A program made the translations under genes and the position numbers. From Sanderia malayensis (Eukaryota; Cnidaria; Scyphozoa; Semaeostomeae; Pelagiidae), in NCBI GenBank assembly GCA_013076295.1, contig RQOL01000718.1, forward strand, positions 3,968,001 through 4,032,000: 64,000 bases of DNA, in the 5' to 3' direction. The notes beneath the pieces were generated by a model, which saw only the letters and a program-made list of their open reading frames with translations, was not told where the DNA came from and ran no database searches. Shown in pieces: positions 1 through 11,500 of the stretch; position 1 is the stretch's first letter; each line of letters begins with the position of its first letter.

Positions 1-3000
1 TCGTCTTTCACTTCTTCCTTCTGATTCGCCAAAAGGTCATCTTCCTTTCCAGAACTTCTTCCGACCTCATCATTCTTATCAATTTCTTCTTCTTCGGGCT
101 CTTCCTTGTCCGTTTTCTCAACTACGCTAGTTTTAGAATGATCCACTTTGCACATTTCCAGTATACGACTGTGTTCGTCGTGTCTTCTTTTGATTCTAGC
201 ATCTTCTTGCTTCTTCTTCATCTCCAACCTCAACCCATCTTCTGATTTCTTCTTCGAAAAATCTTCTTCTTCTTTCTTCTTCTTCATCTCCAACTGCAAT
301 GCATCTTCTTGCTTCTTCTTCTTCGCATCCAGCATCCATGAATCTTCTTCGATCTTCCGCGAAACTTCATGCTCCTTCTCTCTAGCATCTTTAGCATTTC
401 TTCTCTTCACCTCCAGATCTTCATTACTCTTTACAGTACCACCTTCTTCACTGAGATTTTCCTCCGAAACCTTCCTCCTATTTACACCATCTTCCTTGAT
501 CAAACTCTGCAATTTTCTCTTTCCTTGGTCAATTTCTAACTGCATCTTACTCCGTGTTTCTTTATTAGTTGCTGCAGTCTCTAAACTAACATCTTTACTA
601 CTGTCCCTAGCTGTGCTAACAGCATCCTTTGATTCCTTCCCTTCTGTCCGAGATGCAGAACCTTCGGTTTTAGGCAGTTGACTTCTGCGAATTGTCTTCA
701 ACTGAAAAATAATCACAAGTTATTTTTCCAAAGTAGCAGGTTTGTGGTTGCATCAGCTAGCAAATTGACACAAAACGATTAAATCTTGACTCAAAATAGC
801 TAGGCAATGTGGCTTGACATAGCTATAAGCATGATAATGCTACATTACTGCAAATGCATCACGGTCCCAAATTATTCGAATTCTATCCTGCATATACTTG
901 AACACTATGACCTTTTAAGGAGATACAAACATAGCCACAAGGTAGCTGCAAACTATGAACCGACTCAGATGGAAGTGATAGCTTGAAATTACTTGAAAAC
1001 AGCACTCACTACATAGCTGCAAATTACAGCATAAAGACGTGATAAAACATGGCCTTAAGGACGCAGTCTACAGAAAATTCTAAAATGGAGCTTTTCCACA
1101 TAATCTAGAATTGTGATGGCCCTGATGAAGATATTGAGTCAAACATTTGCAGGAAGATACCTCTGTATTTATATTCGTCAAAAATAATAGCAAAAATGAA
1201 AAATGGGGTTTCATTACCATGACAACAGTAACTAATTGAAGGGTACTTTTAAACTTTAGGAACATTTTTTTCCCAAAGCAGAGCAGATACTTGACAAAAA
1301 CTGTTACTTATAGATTAACAACACCAAGATATTTAATTTAAGCAATGGAAATTTTCCTTCGTTGTATAAATGTGGGGCTGCCCCCAAAAAACACTGTTTC
1401 CATAGTAACTGTGGATTTTCAAAATATTTCTAAATTTCTATTGTACAATTTGTAACACTAAGTAAGTTGAATGTAATGTTAAAATTTGAGGGTTGAAGGA
1501 GTCACCGTTTCGGAATAAACTGTTCCTAAAGGATGAGATACTGCAAATATAAAGTTTTGAGAAAAACGGTGTTAAACAGACACTACGAAAAAATATACTA
1601 CAAGGATTTTTATTCCACTGTCCTCTTCAGTATTTGACTTCTTGGGCAAACCAATTTTAGTTCTGAAAGATCTTGTTATACTTCTTTCCACATCCAAGTT
1701 TCTTAAAATTAGAATAGGCGAGTTTTACATATCCTTCGCATGTTTTTTTTGGCAGTTGTTGGTGGCGTGTTCATTGTCGGGGATTTAGGCCCTGCTCCAT
1801 GTTCTCCAATTTCTCTGCTACAACTGGCTCTAGGACTTATTTCAGTACTTGCAGCATGATTTTGATCTTTATCCAATGCTACTTTGTCTTTTCGAAGAAC
1901 CTTTTGCGTTTTTTCTTCAAAACACAAGGCGTCTTACTTCATTGCAAAAGTTGAACAATGACAGCAAAAATCGAAAAAAATGGCGAACACGTTGTCTTTC
2001 TTTGTATCTCTTTTTCTGCTATGAATCATGGGATAGCGAGGCCTCACCAAGGCAAAGAGGCTAACTCAACTAGCGGGAAACTTTGAAAGTTCTCTGAGAG
2101 ATTCTGGGGGCCGAAATTTCGGATAAATCCCATAGCAACCAGGAACACTGAAAATGCTGCTCGGTTGTTAGGGGCTAATTTCAAAGCCGCTTTTACAAAA
2201 CTTGTTTTAAATTGGTAAATATCACTTTAATGAACAAAATAAGTGTATCATAGTATAAAATGATACTTTCTCTTTCATAAACAACCATAAAAAAAAATTT
2301 TGGCAAAAAATTTTTATGGAAGAAATTTTCTGTAGACTGCGTCCTTAAGAAGCTGTAACAATGCCTCAAACAATTATACACTACACGAAACACACTATAA
2401 CTCAAAAGAGCTTTACACTGCGGCTTGAAATAGCTGTAAACTGTTACAGCTATAGGTTGAAATAGTCATCAATCAATCTATCATGCGAGTTGTAAATACG
2501 GTTGCAATCGTTTACCCTTCGTTTTAGCTGAGTGACAGTCCTCTGTACCTCCCACATTTGATCCATGACATCTTCCTGTATACGAATGAACAACTTGATA
2601 TCAAACCGATACGAAAATCAATTATCAATCTCAATATACACGCATTGAAAAAAATTCAATTCATTCACCTCATTGGCAGCCTCTTCCTTCATTCTTCGAT
2701 GAAGATCATCCAGGAATACTTCTTGTTTGCTCAGTTCTTCTTCCAGCGATCTAAAAGTAAAAAGGTGTATTTTTATAGTCTTATATCTAGCCAGAGGCTA
2801 CTCAATCGACTTTACATATTACCCCCATGGTCATTTTTTACATAGCAGGGTACAGCCACATACGGCGCTCATAACTACTGACCAGGTACCCATTTATACT
2901 CCTGGGTGGAGAGAGGCACAATATGCGTTCACATCTTGCCCAAGGATGTTATCCTCATTTGGTCAGGGCTTTGTTTCGATCCCACGACCTTCGGTTGTGA

Positions 3001-6000
3001 GTCCTACGCCTTACAACCAAACCATCGAAATCAACGAACCTAGATACACGAACGTTGAGTATATAAACAATTAGCACATTCTTCCATACAAGATCAAATG
3101 TTGTCTAGATCTGTTAATGTAAAAAACAATTCCATGATAAATGTTCGGCTTACTTTGGAGAGTGAGGTGAAGGCAGGTTGTCTTGTCTGTACTTTACAGG
3201 CTCAACACATCTGAAAAAGAAAACATAGGATAAAGAAATGATAGACTATGGAAGTGAAAGATATAGCGTGCCACGAAGAAGAACAATTCAGTATCAGAGA
3301 AGAAGTTGCCAAAACAGTTGTTTGTTTTATTTTGCCAAGAGAACAATTTGCGAAGAAGGCAAACAAATTTATAGAGAGACAAAGTTGTTTGAAGGAAATG
3401 GTGATCTGCTATGCGAAGGAAACAACGATTTAATAAAAAACGAAGACAATGGTATACAAAAAGAAGTCATTGAAAGATGATGATATACTGAAAGAAAAAT
3501 GGCTTATTAGAGGAAGATATATACACACAGATTTTTGTTAACAAGATATAAAAATCAAAAGAAGAGAACAGTTAGAGGAAGAGAAGGTTAATAAAAAAGA
3601 TATTAAAATGCACAAAGAGGAATATGATCAGACTGGTAAAGGAATTCCTGGATAACAAATATAAATTATAAAAAGAGACTGCTGGAAAACGAGAGATTTG
3701 ATAAACAATTCTAGCATAACTCACTTGATAATTTTTACACCAGGAAACAACTCGTTGATATGCGTCATGATAATAAAAAGTATGCCGTGACTGATATTCA
3801 TAGTTGGACTGAAAACAATACTGATATTTTGTATACCCATCTTCGTCTCAGACCCCTGTAAAAAAGAGCACACTGGCAATTAGTGACGCTTCAAAGGGGC
3901 CCGTGCATCCGGCATCCTTTGCGCGCTTTTCATCTTTGCCAACAATTTGGCGGCGAACTAATACGCAGTTTTCGAGATGAAGCCAAGCAGGGCCGACTAA
4001 AACGCATTGAGAATCTTCACAAAATCTATATGAAGGATAGCACGTTTGGACTATTGAACGAAAAGAAACGTCGACACAAATCTTCAACAAAACAAACAAC
4101 AGCGCGCAAAGGATGCCGGATGCCCTTTAAACATGCACATGACCTCGCCATACTGTAATACGTGGATAAGGAGTGCGCGTGCATCAATAAAGCTTACCCT
4201 TTGCATGACGTGGTCTAAATGAACAAAGAGCCAAGATATGAGAGTGAAGTTTGCTTTGGGCAAATCAGCCAGTAGTTGTTTCATCTTATTCACCTGATCT
4301 GCTTCATCCTTCAAGCCTGCAATTAACAAACTTTCGATATCTAAGCACTTTATTTAAATCGGTTAAATAACTGGTTAGGTATTTGAGTAGTTACTTATTT
4401 AGCCATTGAGCTGGCTAAGTATTAAACAAGATCGATTTTAGTGCTAGGTAATCAGTCAATTTGTCAGCTACTCCATCATAAAGGTGCTCATTTCACTATT
4501 TTACATTTAATACACTAGTTGATAGCGCGAATCTTTATTTGACCAGCCAGCCAGTTACTTCATAAGTTGAATAGTTGACTATGTTGTTTAGCTGGTAACC
4601 AGAAAAACCTTGATCTGAGCATAATATATTACAAAATATATTACAACTTGTAGTTAACATTAGCATCAACTGATTCAATATTAAATGAGCTAAAATCCTA
4701 CTAGGTATTTACTTAACTAATTAACTAGTTAGTTAGTAAGATGACTATTAAATTGATTAATTTATATTTTAACTAATTAGCAAGTTAATTAGATCAGTAA
4801 TAATATATGGCTTACTCACCAACAAGTGAATCAAAAACAGGGAGTAGTTTTGCGGTAAGAACATTGACTGGTAGCTCTCTCAAGTAAAGCTTCAATAGCC
4901 CAGCAACTATGTTTGGCTCTATGTCCTCAGCATCTAAGTTAGCTTTCAACCCTAAGAATAATACAGTACATAAACAAATCAGAAAATAATAGGGCAATGC
5001 AAAATAAAATCAGAGAGGCTTTGGTATTACAGGTTAATACACTTGTCAACAATCCATAAGAGTTAGAAGTTTATAAATAAAATTGAGAGGGTAAACTGAA
5101 ATCATGGATCAACAAGGCAAAATGGTCAATGCTGAAATAAACTCAAGTAAATCAGCATTTAAAGGTTTAAGAAGCTATAATGAAGATGAAGTGAAATAAT
5201 CCTATTCTAAGGACTATTACTGGAGTAAATAATTCAACATTCATACTATATGCATTATTAACCTGGTGGTTTTAAAAGGGGAGCTGACATGGTGTTGAGT
5301 AATCAATTTGAAAAATTACCATGGTTGTAAGATGATTTTAGATCATCTATTTTTGATTTGACACCAGAAACTCTGTATATTCCTTCTTGGTCTAGGCCTA
5401 CAGAATGAAAGAATATTAAAATTGGTTCATAGATATAACATACGATATGCACATTTTTTTATAAGAATACTGAGGCCTCAAAATGGTCAAAAAACAATGG
5501 AGATTTAAAGTTAAGGCTCAGTAAAAGTTAGGGCATTGATATAAAATGGCAGAGTAAAAAAAAGTAATTTTGTAAGCAATAAGTCATGTATGTAGTTCAA
5601 CTTGACGACAAATGGAATAAGAAATTGGTTTCGAGTTGACGAGAATTTGAGTTACAGAGGGTCAAATATAAGACATATATTAAAGCAAATCAAAATCAAA
5701 AACGATAAATAAATGTTAGAGATGTCAAAGAATTCAACTTAATGATAATTGTACTACAGTTGACTCTCACTATCTTGAACTCGTACCGGAAATGAAAATT
5801 TGTTCGACATAGAGAGCGTTCGAGATATCCGAACTAAATTCACCCAAATAAAGAACGAGGGGAAATGTGATTCTGTTTGAGATAGAGAGTTGTTCGAGAT
5901 AACCGGGTTCTAGATAGCGAGATTCAACTGTATTCAAGTTGGAATGGAATTAACTTTATTAATTCAAAGCTTATGGTACATTAACTCAAGGTATTACTCC

Positions 6001-7370
6001 ATACCTTTCTCCTCTAAATATTGAATGCATTCTCTGAAGACACAAGGCAGTTCAATCCCATCAGACATTCTGCTCCTTGCTATGGCAACCTCTAAAGGAA
6101 CCCCAAAGACAGGGGATGCTGAAACAATAAAAATCACTTTTCTTAAAAAATTGTATGCTTGTTCATTAGATGTCTTAGTAAAATCTTGCCAATTGTTGTT
6201 AAGACAGAGTGTGAAACCACAAAAAAGCCAGTACAATAGGAGGAACAAGCAACAAAAAACTTGAGCACATCAGAGGTATGGGGGCAAATTAATAAAAGAG
6301 AGAGTACAACATGACTCCAATAGAAGAACAACAGAAAACCAAGGGGTAATACAGGGTAGACTGCCAGAAACATGGTGTAGCAGTCAAACTGTCGAAAGAA
6401 GCTGACTGGTAGAATAAAATAGTAGAAGCATGATTTATAAAGTGGCGTATGGGGTTACAGCAAGGATACATTGAAAGTCTAAACGGGGTATATTTTAGGG
6501 GCAACCAGGAGTCCAGCAAATACAGTTGCTTTAATAAGAATGACACAAAAATGATAAAATTGTCAAAACTAACCTGGAGGTGGGGATTGAATTTGAATTG
6601 GTGTCAAAGATTCACCAGCGGATAAAGATCTTTTATGCTGTTTCTTCTTCTCTTTCTTTTCTTTCTTTTCCTCCTTTTCTCTGCTCTTTTCTTTTCCTTC
6701 TTTCTCCTTCTTTTTCACTTTGATCGACCTGAATTTGTCTTTAAAAGTGTGTGACCTTGTGTCCTTCTTAACTTTCTTTCTGTCTTTCCTATACAATAAT
6801 AATTTAACAGTAATTTAATTGCAGCAAGGAAATAAGAAAATGTAATCAAATCCAATTTATATGTACCAAAATTAAGCTCAATATGGTAGTTGAAATTGTT
6901 GACTTGTAGTGATGATCAGTTCGTCTTTTCGCTATAAATGCCCCTCCCACTTCTTGAAGAAATACAATCCTATCATACCTAATGAAAAATAACACTCCAG
7001 CAGCTCCGAACAAAATCGTAAAATAGCATCTGTCCTACATGTTATCCAATTGATACTGCTTATCAAACCATAACTGCTACACTAATACTAAAACACAGTG
7101 CCACTAATAAAGTGTTCAAAGATGGATACGGTATCGAACATGTTGCATTGCTTTGCTATATATAAAATTTTAGGCCATAGTATTATACCTGGGTGTTTCA
7201 TCTTCGACTTCCGACGAGTGTGAGTCTATTTCGTCTGAATGAAAAGCTACATATCGCTTTGTATCTTTCTTGTGATGCTTCGGGCTGGCAGGAGCATCGA
7301 AATGAGCTTGCTCATCCCCTTGCTCTGCGCCATATCCATAAGCCGCACCGTGAGCCTTATCATCGGTCAT
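1..7370 (-). CDS. RALBP1: RalA-binding protein 1 (RLIP76), RhoGAP; 3' end off window
   Basis: Exons on the minus strand in coding order: 7370-7189, 6788-6574, 6118-6005, 5391-5320, 4951-4820, 4316-4198, 3855-3725, 3210-3154, 2750-2669, 2575-2516 and 701-1 (continuing off the window). All junctions are GT-AG and phases agree throughout. The N-terminus is acidic, then very lysine/glutamate rich (about residues 60-115), as in vertebrate RALBP1. The RhoGAP domain spans about 133-325, with the catalytic arginine finger in EGIYRVSG (R177), then PNIVAGLLKLYLRELP and a segment matching human NISIVLSPT. Downstream, LSKQEVFLDDLHRRM and MWEVQRTVTQLKRR match the Ral-binding coiled-coil region. The last exon encodes at least 233 residues of charged helix with degenerate LEMKKKQEDA-like repeats and little resemblance to the vertebrate tail. 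Known family role: GTPase activation of Rac/Cdc42, Ral effector and endocytic scaffold at the plasma membrane. The start is the ATG at 7370; the gene is same-strand upstream of renalase's 3' end. Confidence 0.95.
1059..2344. mobile_element. 1.29-kb terminal-inverted-repeat element in RALBP1 intron
   Basis: The ends are inverted copies of each other, starting GGACGCAGTCTACAG and matching for about 21 bp (1059-1079 against 2324-2344). Each end abuts TTAA (1055-1058 and 2345-2348), which fits a TTAA target duplication. Short reading frames inside (for example 1709-1927 on the minus strand) show no recognisable transposase, so it is probably non-autonomous or decayed. It fills most of the intron between the exons at 701 and 2516. 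A TTAA duplication suggests a piggyBac-type cut-and-paste origin, but the GG termini are not typical, so the superfamily is left open. Confidence 0.7.
2845..3035 (-). mobile_element. tRNA-derived SINE with conserved-type central core
   Basis: Read on the minus strand from about 3035, the head is tRNA-like: a box-A-like TGGTTTGGTTGTAAGG and a box-B-like GGGATCGAAAC. It is followed by a central stretch with CCACCCAGGAG and AAATGGGTACCTGG. That core resembles the deeply conserved SINE domain known from many eumetazoans (Nin-DC type, recalled, not searched). The copy lies in the RALBP1 intron between 2751 and 3153. Confidence 0.65.
4340..4800. repeat. AT-rich degenerate GTTA/ACTAGTTA tract in RALBP1 intron
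   Basis: The intron between exons 4951-4820 and 4316-4198 is filled with irregular repeats of TTAACTAGTTAGTTAG and GGCTAAGTA-like words. No gene or transposon ends are visible. Confidence 0.45.
5757..5930. mobile_element. MITE, CAGTTGACTCTC family, copy 1
   Basis: A 174-bp element flanked by TA on both sides. The left end CAGTTGACTCTCACTATC is mirrored by the right end, whose reverse complement begins CAGTTGAATCTCGCTATC. The internal GTTCGAGAT words repeat the arms. TA flanks and CAGT termini are typical of pogo/Tigger-like (Tc1/mariner superfamily) non-autonomous elements. It sits in the RALBP1 intron between 5392 and 6004, and a related copy lies at 45603-45767. Confidence 0.75.
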
Positions 7371-8532
7371 GTTGTTTTCAATACTTCGAGGCCATCTTTT
7401 CTTTTTGATCTGGAGACTGAGGAGAAGAGCTGAGACGCCGGGCTGGAAACTAATACGTATCGTATGGGCTACGTCACGAGTCCCCATCTCAGGACTTTTC
7501 CTGAAAAAATTAACTTGTTCTTCTTGCAGCCTTGAGACCAAACTTTTAAAACACCCTCTTCTTTGAATTGAAATCCCGAACTCAGTAAAATTACATCAAA
7601 CATCGAAACCATATCCTGCTATTCATGCTGAAAACCAGGAATATAATATTTTAGATATTATTTGTAATCCAAATGAAAAACAAATTAAAAATACTCAAAA
7701 AATTAATTGAAAAAAATAAACAGGAAATAAAATATATGTTGCGCATATAAATCCTTGCTTAAGCGCTTGGATTCCCACCCTTGGCAACATCCCAGACTCT
7801 TAGGTGTTGCACTACCATGAGCTCTTGCGAGTACATATTAGATGAAGTCTAACTCTCAAGCATCATGGAGGAGCCGCTGAAATCCATTCAAGGTTTTGCT
7901 TGACTGAAAGCTGGCTTCTCACCACCAGCCGTCCAATTTGCTGTACTGCCACCACAATATATTGACCAGGCTTGGTGTTTGGGTGGGGTTCGAGCTCACG
8001 ACATTCGGCCTCTCAGGCCAACGCCCTACCATTAGGCCATTCGGTCACACTTATATATAGTGTAATAAGTTCTAGTCAGTAGAGGTTGTGAAGATGTGAA
8101 GTGTCAATCTATATAGGTTGGCAGATTTTTTGCGCAGATTATTACTGCGCAAATCTGTAATTATGAATTCTATTACGTAGTAGATGCAATCCAATAAAAT
8201 AATTTGAGCAGGTTGGTCAACACTCCCCTCGCAAAAGGTTGCCAACAATTCAAAATTTAGGCCTGGAAGTAGATATTTTTAAGTTTGTATACTGTCGCAA
8301 TTTTTGTAAAAAATAACACTTAAATAAGCACACGCAATATTTTTATGCTATTGCTGATATAAATTCAAATTTATTACAGCATAACGCTTTTGCAACTATA
8401 TATTGTACTTGTCCACGCTAGATATTTCCAACATCACAAAGGATATTGCTATTGTTAATGCAACAAATTCATTTTAATTGTCTATTACATCACACAACAT
8501 TCCAGTAATGGACGATTCAATTCACTTCAATC
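7371..8532. other. Intergenic: RALBP1 5' flank and renalase 3' flank
   Basis: The stretch holds the RALBP1 promoter side (above 7370), a minus-strand tRNA-derived SINE (7775-8047) and a small hairpin around 8122-8158 (TGCGCAG and CTGCGCA arms). I see no coding exon. The CpG-containing 7380-7480 segment overlaps the probable RALBP1 5' UTR. Confidence 0.5.
7775..8047 (-). mobile_element. tRNA-derived SINE
   Basis: On the minus strand the head at about 8047-7960 resembles a tRNA: box A TGGCCTAATGG, box B GAGCTCGAACCCC. The body contains AGTACATATTAGATGAAG (plus-strand sense, near 7832). A headless copy of the body recurs at 38161-38262, which supports a dispersed family. It is not a functional tRNA gene, because the stems do not pair well. 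Confidence 0.65.
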
Positions 8533-11500
8533 CTACAATTCTTTCAATTTCATCCGTTCGGCCAACTTGTCAATTATGGAAGTCGAAGAAAGAATGCATC
8601 CATCAAATGTCGATTGAGAGAAACTGTCGCCCCCGGCGATCAAAACTGGAACATCCGACAAAACAACACAGCCTGGCGTGTTTGGATAAGCTTTATAAAC
8701 TTGCGAATACCTCCAACGATGACATTTTGTGCTTATTGGAGTTGGCAGTGCTGGTAATTGTTTCTTGAGACTCGCGAGGATTATCGGCTGAACAGTGCTG
8801 ATGTCCTCTTGCAAATACTTCAATCCAAACGGTACTGTTGTGTGGAGAACGATGGAAGAACCATGCTCACTATCTGAGGATCAAAGAATAGTAAACTAAT
8901 AGAAATAGAAATTTCAGGACTAAAACATATAGCAATTAATTAAAAAGATATGTTTGAACTGAGTGTTTGCCAAAAACATGGAGATGGTACGTTTAGTGTC
9001 CCCCGCTATGGTGGACAAAATTAAAACATTGAAATAAATAAATTCTATTGGCCTAGTGTGATGTGAAGATCAAAGACAAAATAAAAACCTTTGTTGGCGT
9101 GACTTTATCGTGAAAACAAAACAAGAATATGTAAACCAAAGGAATAAATGTAGAAAACACCAGATTAAAAGAAAAAATAAAGTACATATGCATCAACAAT
9201 TTGAAATCTGAAGTCAGAATCTTGCTTGACTATATAAAAATGGTGAAGCGTGAACTTTTAATTCAGCAAAAAAAGGCGGGGAAATGCCGACGCTGAGAGA
9301 AAAGATGATAAACTTAATAAATATTCGTACTTTCATGAGAAATGTTAACAAAAAAGTCTCATAGATTATAATAACTAATAATAATACTGATAATATGATT
9401 ATTAAGAACAAGTAATTTTTCGTTACACGCATGTCAAAATTGAAAAGAATTTTCTCCAATTAATCCAGGCAAATTTTGAGTATATCAAAAAGCCCCTTCT
9501 CCCAATTCAGTACAGTACCCAAAGTTAAATTTAGAAATTAAGGTTCATTAAAATTTCTTAAATTACTGTTAAATACTACTCTTCATCCTTCTGCTGACCA
9601 TGCATCTGGGATTTAATCTGTGAATGTAACATTGAAAATAATTACTTTTCATTGTTCATAAAATAACCCCCAAAAAATTAGCAGCCTCATCAAAGGCCTA
9701 GCCATATTTATCATTCATAAAATCAGGATAAGCAACCGCTGGTAACTTGCAAAATTCAAAAAGAACAAAACTGGATACTACAAATGAAACTTACCTGTTT
9801 CTATACTTCCAAATAAAAAACCTTCGAAATGGAACCATTTACATCTTTCTTTTCCAAGAAAATGAAAACTTGTTCAAAGGCGGCAAGAAACCAAAACATT
9901 GCCATTTTCAAGTCTCCCAGGCAATTTCAATTTCCAAATTCCAAGTGTTAATCTTGAAGCATTCCATCAAACGAAGCTCTAATTCTTGGCCAATTTTTGT
10001 ACAGTAAGTCCAGAAGTCTCTTGTGTTAAACGTCTGTTTCTAATACTAACCACAAGGCCTATGCATCAGTCAGCGTCACGTCATATAGGCTCCTGCGCAG
10101 TACCTATAACAATGCCATTGCGCATGCAGACCAACTTTCTCCTACACATCACGTAACCCTAACCCTAACCCTAAGCCAACCCTAACCCTAACCCTAAGCC
10201 AACCCTAACCCTAAGGCCTATGCATCAGTCAGCGTGACGTCCTATACGCTCCTGCGCAGTACCTATAACTATGCCACTGCGCATGCTGACCACCTTTCTC
10301 CTCTACATGATGTAACCCTAACCCTAACCCTACGCCAACCCTAACCCTAAGGCCTATGCATCAGTCAGCGTGACGTCCTTTACGCTCCTGCGCAGTACCT
10401 ATAACTATGCCACTGCGCATGCTGACCACCTTTCTCCTCTACATGATGTAACCCTAACCCTAACCCTAAGCCAACCCTAACCCTAAGGCCTATGCATCAG
10501 TTAGCGTCACGTCCAATACGCTCCTGCGCAGTATCTAAAACTATACCACTGCGCATGCTGACCACCTTTCTCCTCTACATGATGTAACCCTAACCCTAAC
10601 CCTAAGCCAACCCTAACCCCAAGGCCTATGCATCAGCCAGCGTCACGTCCTATACGCTCCTGCGCAGTACTTATAGCTATACCACTGCGCATGCTGACAA
10701 CCTTTCTCCTACACATCACGTAACCCTAACCCTAACCCTAAGCCAACCCTAACCCTAAGGCCTATGCATCAGTCAGCGTCACGTCCTATACGCTCCTGCG
10801 CAGTACCTATACCTATACCACTGCGCATGCTGACCACCTTTCTCCAACACATCACGTAACCGTAACCCTAACCCTAAGCCAACCCTAACCCTAAGGCCTA
10901 TGCATCAGTCAGCGTCACGTCCTATACGCGCCTGCGCAGTACCTATAGCTATACCACTGCGCATGCTGACCACCTTTCTCCTACACATCACATAACCCTA
11001 ACCCTAACCCTAAGCCAACCCTAACCCTAAGGCCTATGCATCAGTCAGCGTCACGTCCTATACGCTCCTGCGCAGTACCTATAGCTATACCACTGCGCAT
11101 GCTGACCACCTTTCTCCTGCACATCACATAACCCTAACCCTAACCCTAAGCCAACCCTAACCCTAAGGCTTATGCATCAGTCAGCGTCACGTCCTATACG
11201 CTCCTGCGCAGTACCTAAAACTATACCACTGCGCATACTGACCACCTTTCTCCAACACATCACGTAACCCTAACCCTAACCCTACGCCAGCCCTAACCCT
11301 AAGGCCTATGCATCAATCAGTGTCACGTCCTATGCGCTCCTGCGCAGTACCTATAACTATGCCACTGCGCATGCTGACCACCTTTTTCTTACACATGACG
11401 TAACCCTAACCCTAACCCTAACCCTAAGCCAACCCTAACCCTAAGGCCTATGCATCAGTTAGCGTCACGTCCTATACGCTCCTGTGCAGTACCTATAACT

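Noticed and set aside
1709..1927. Extra RALBP1 exon on the minus strand
   Set aside because: It lies inside the inverted-repeat element, and the flanking exons (2516 and 701) already join in phase.
7960..8047. tRNA gene
   Set aside because: Boxes A and B are present but the stems do not pair; it is better read as a SINE head.
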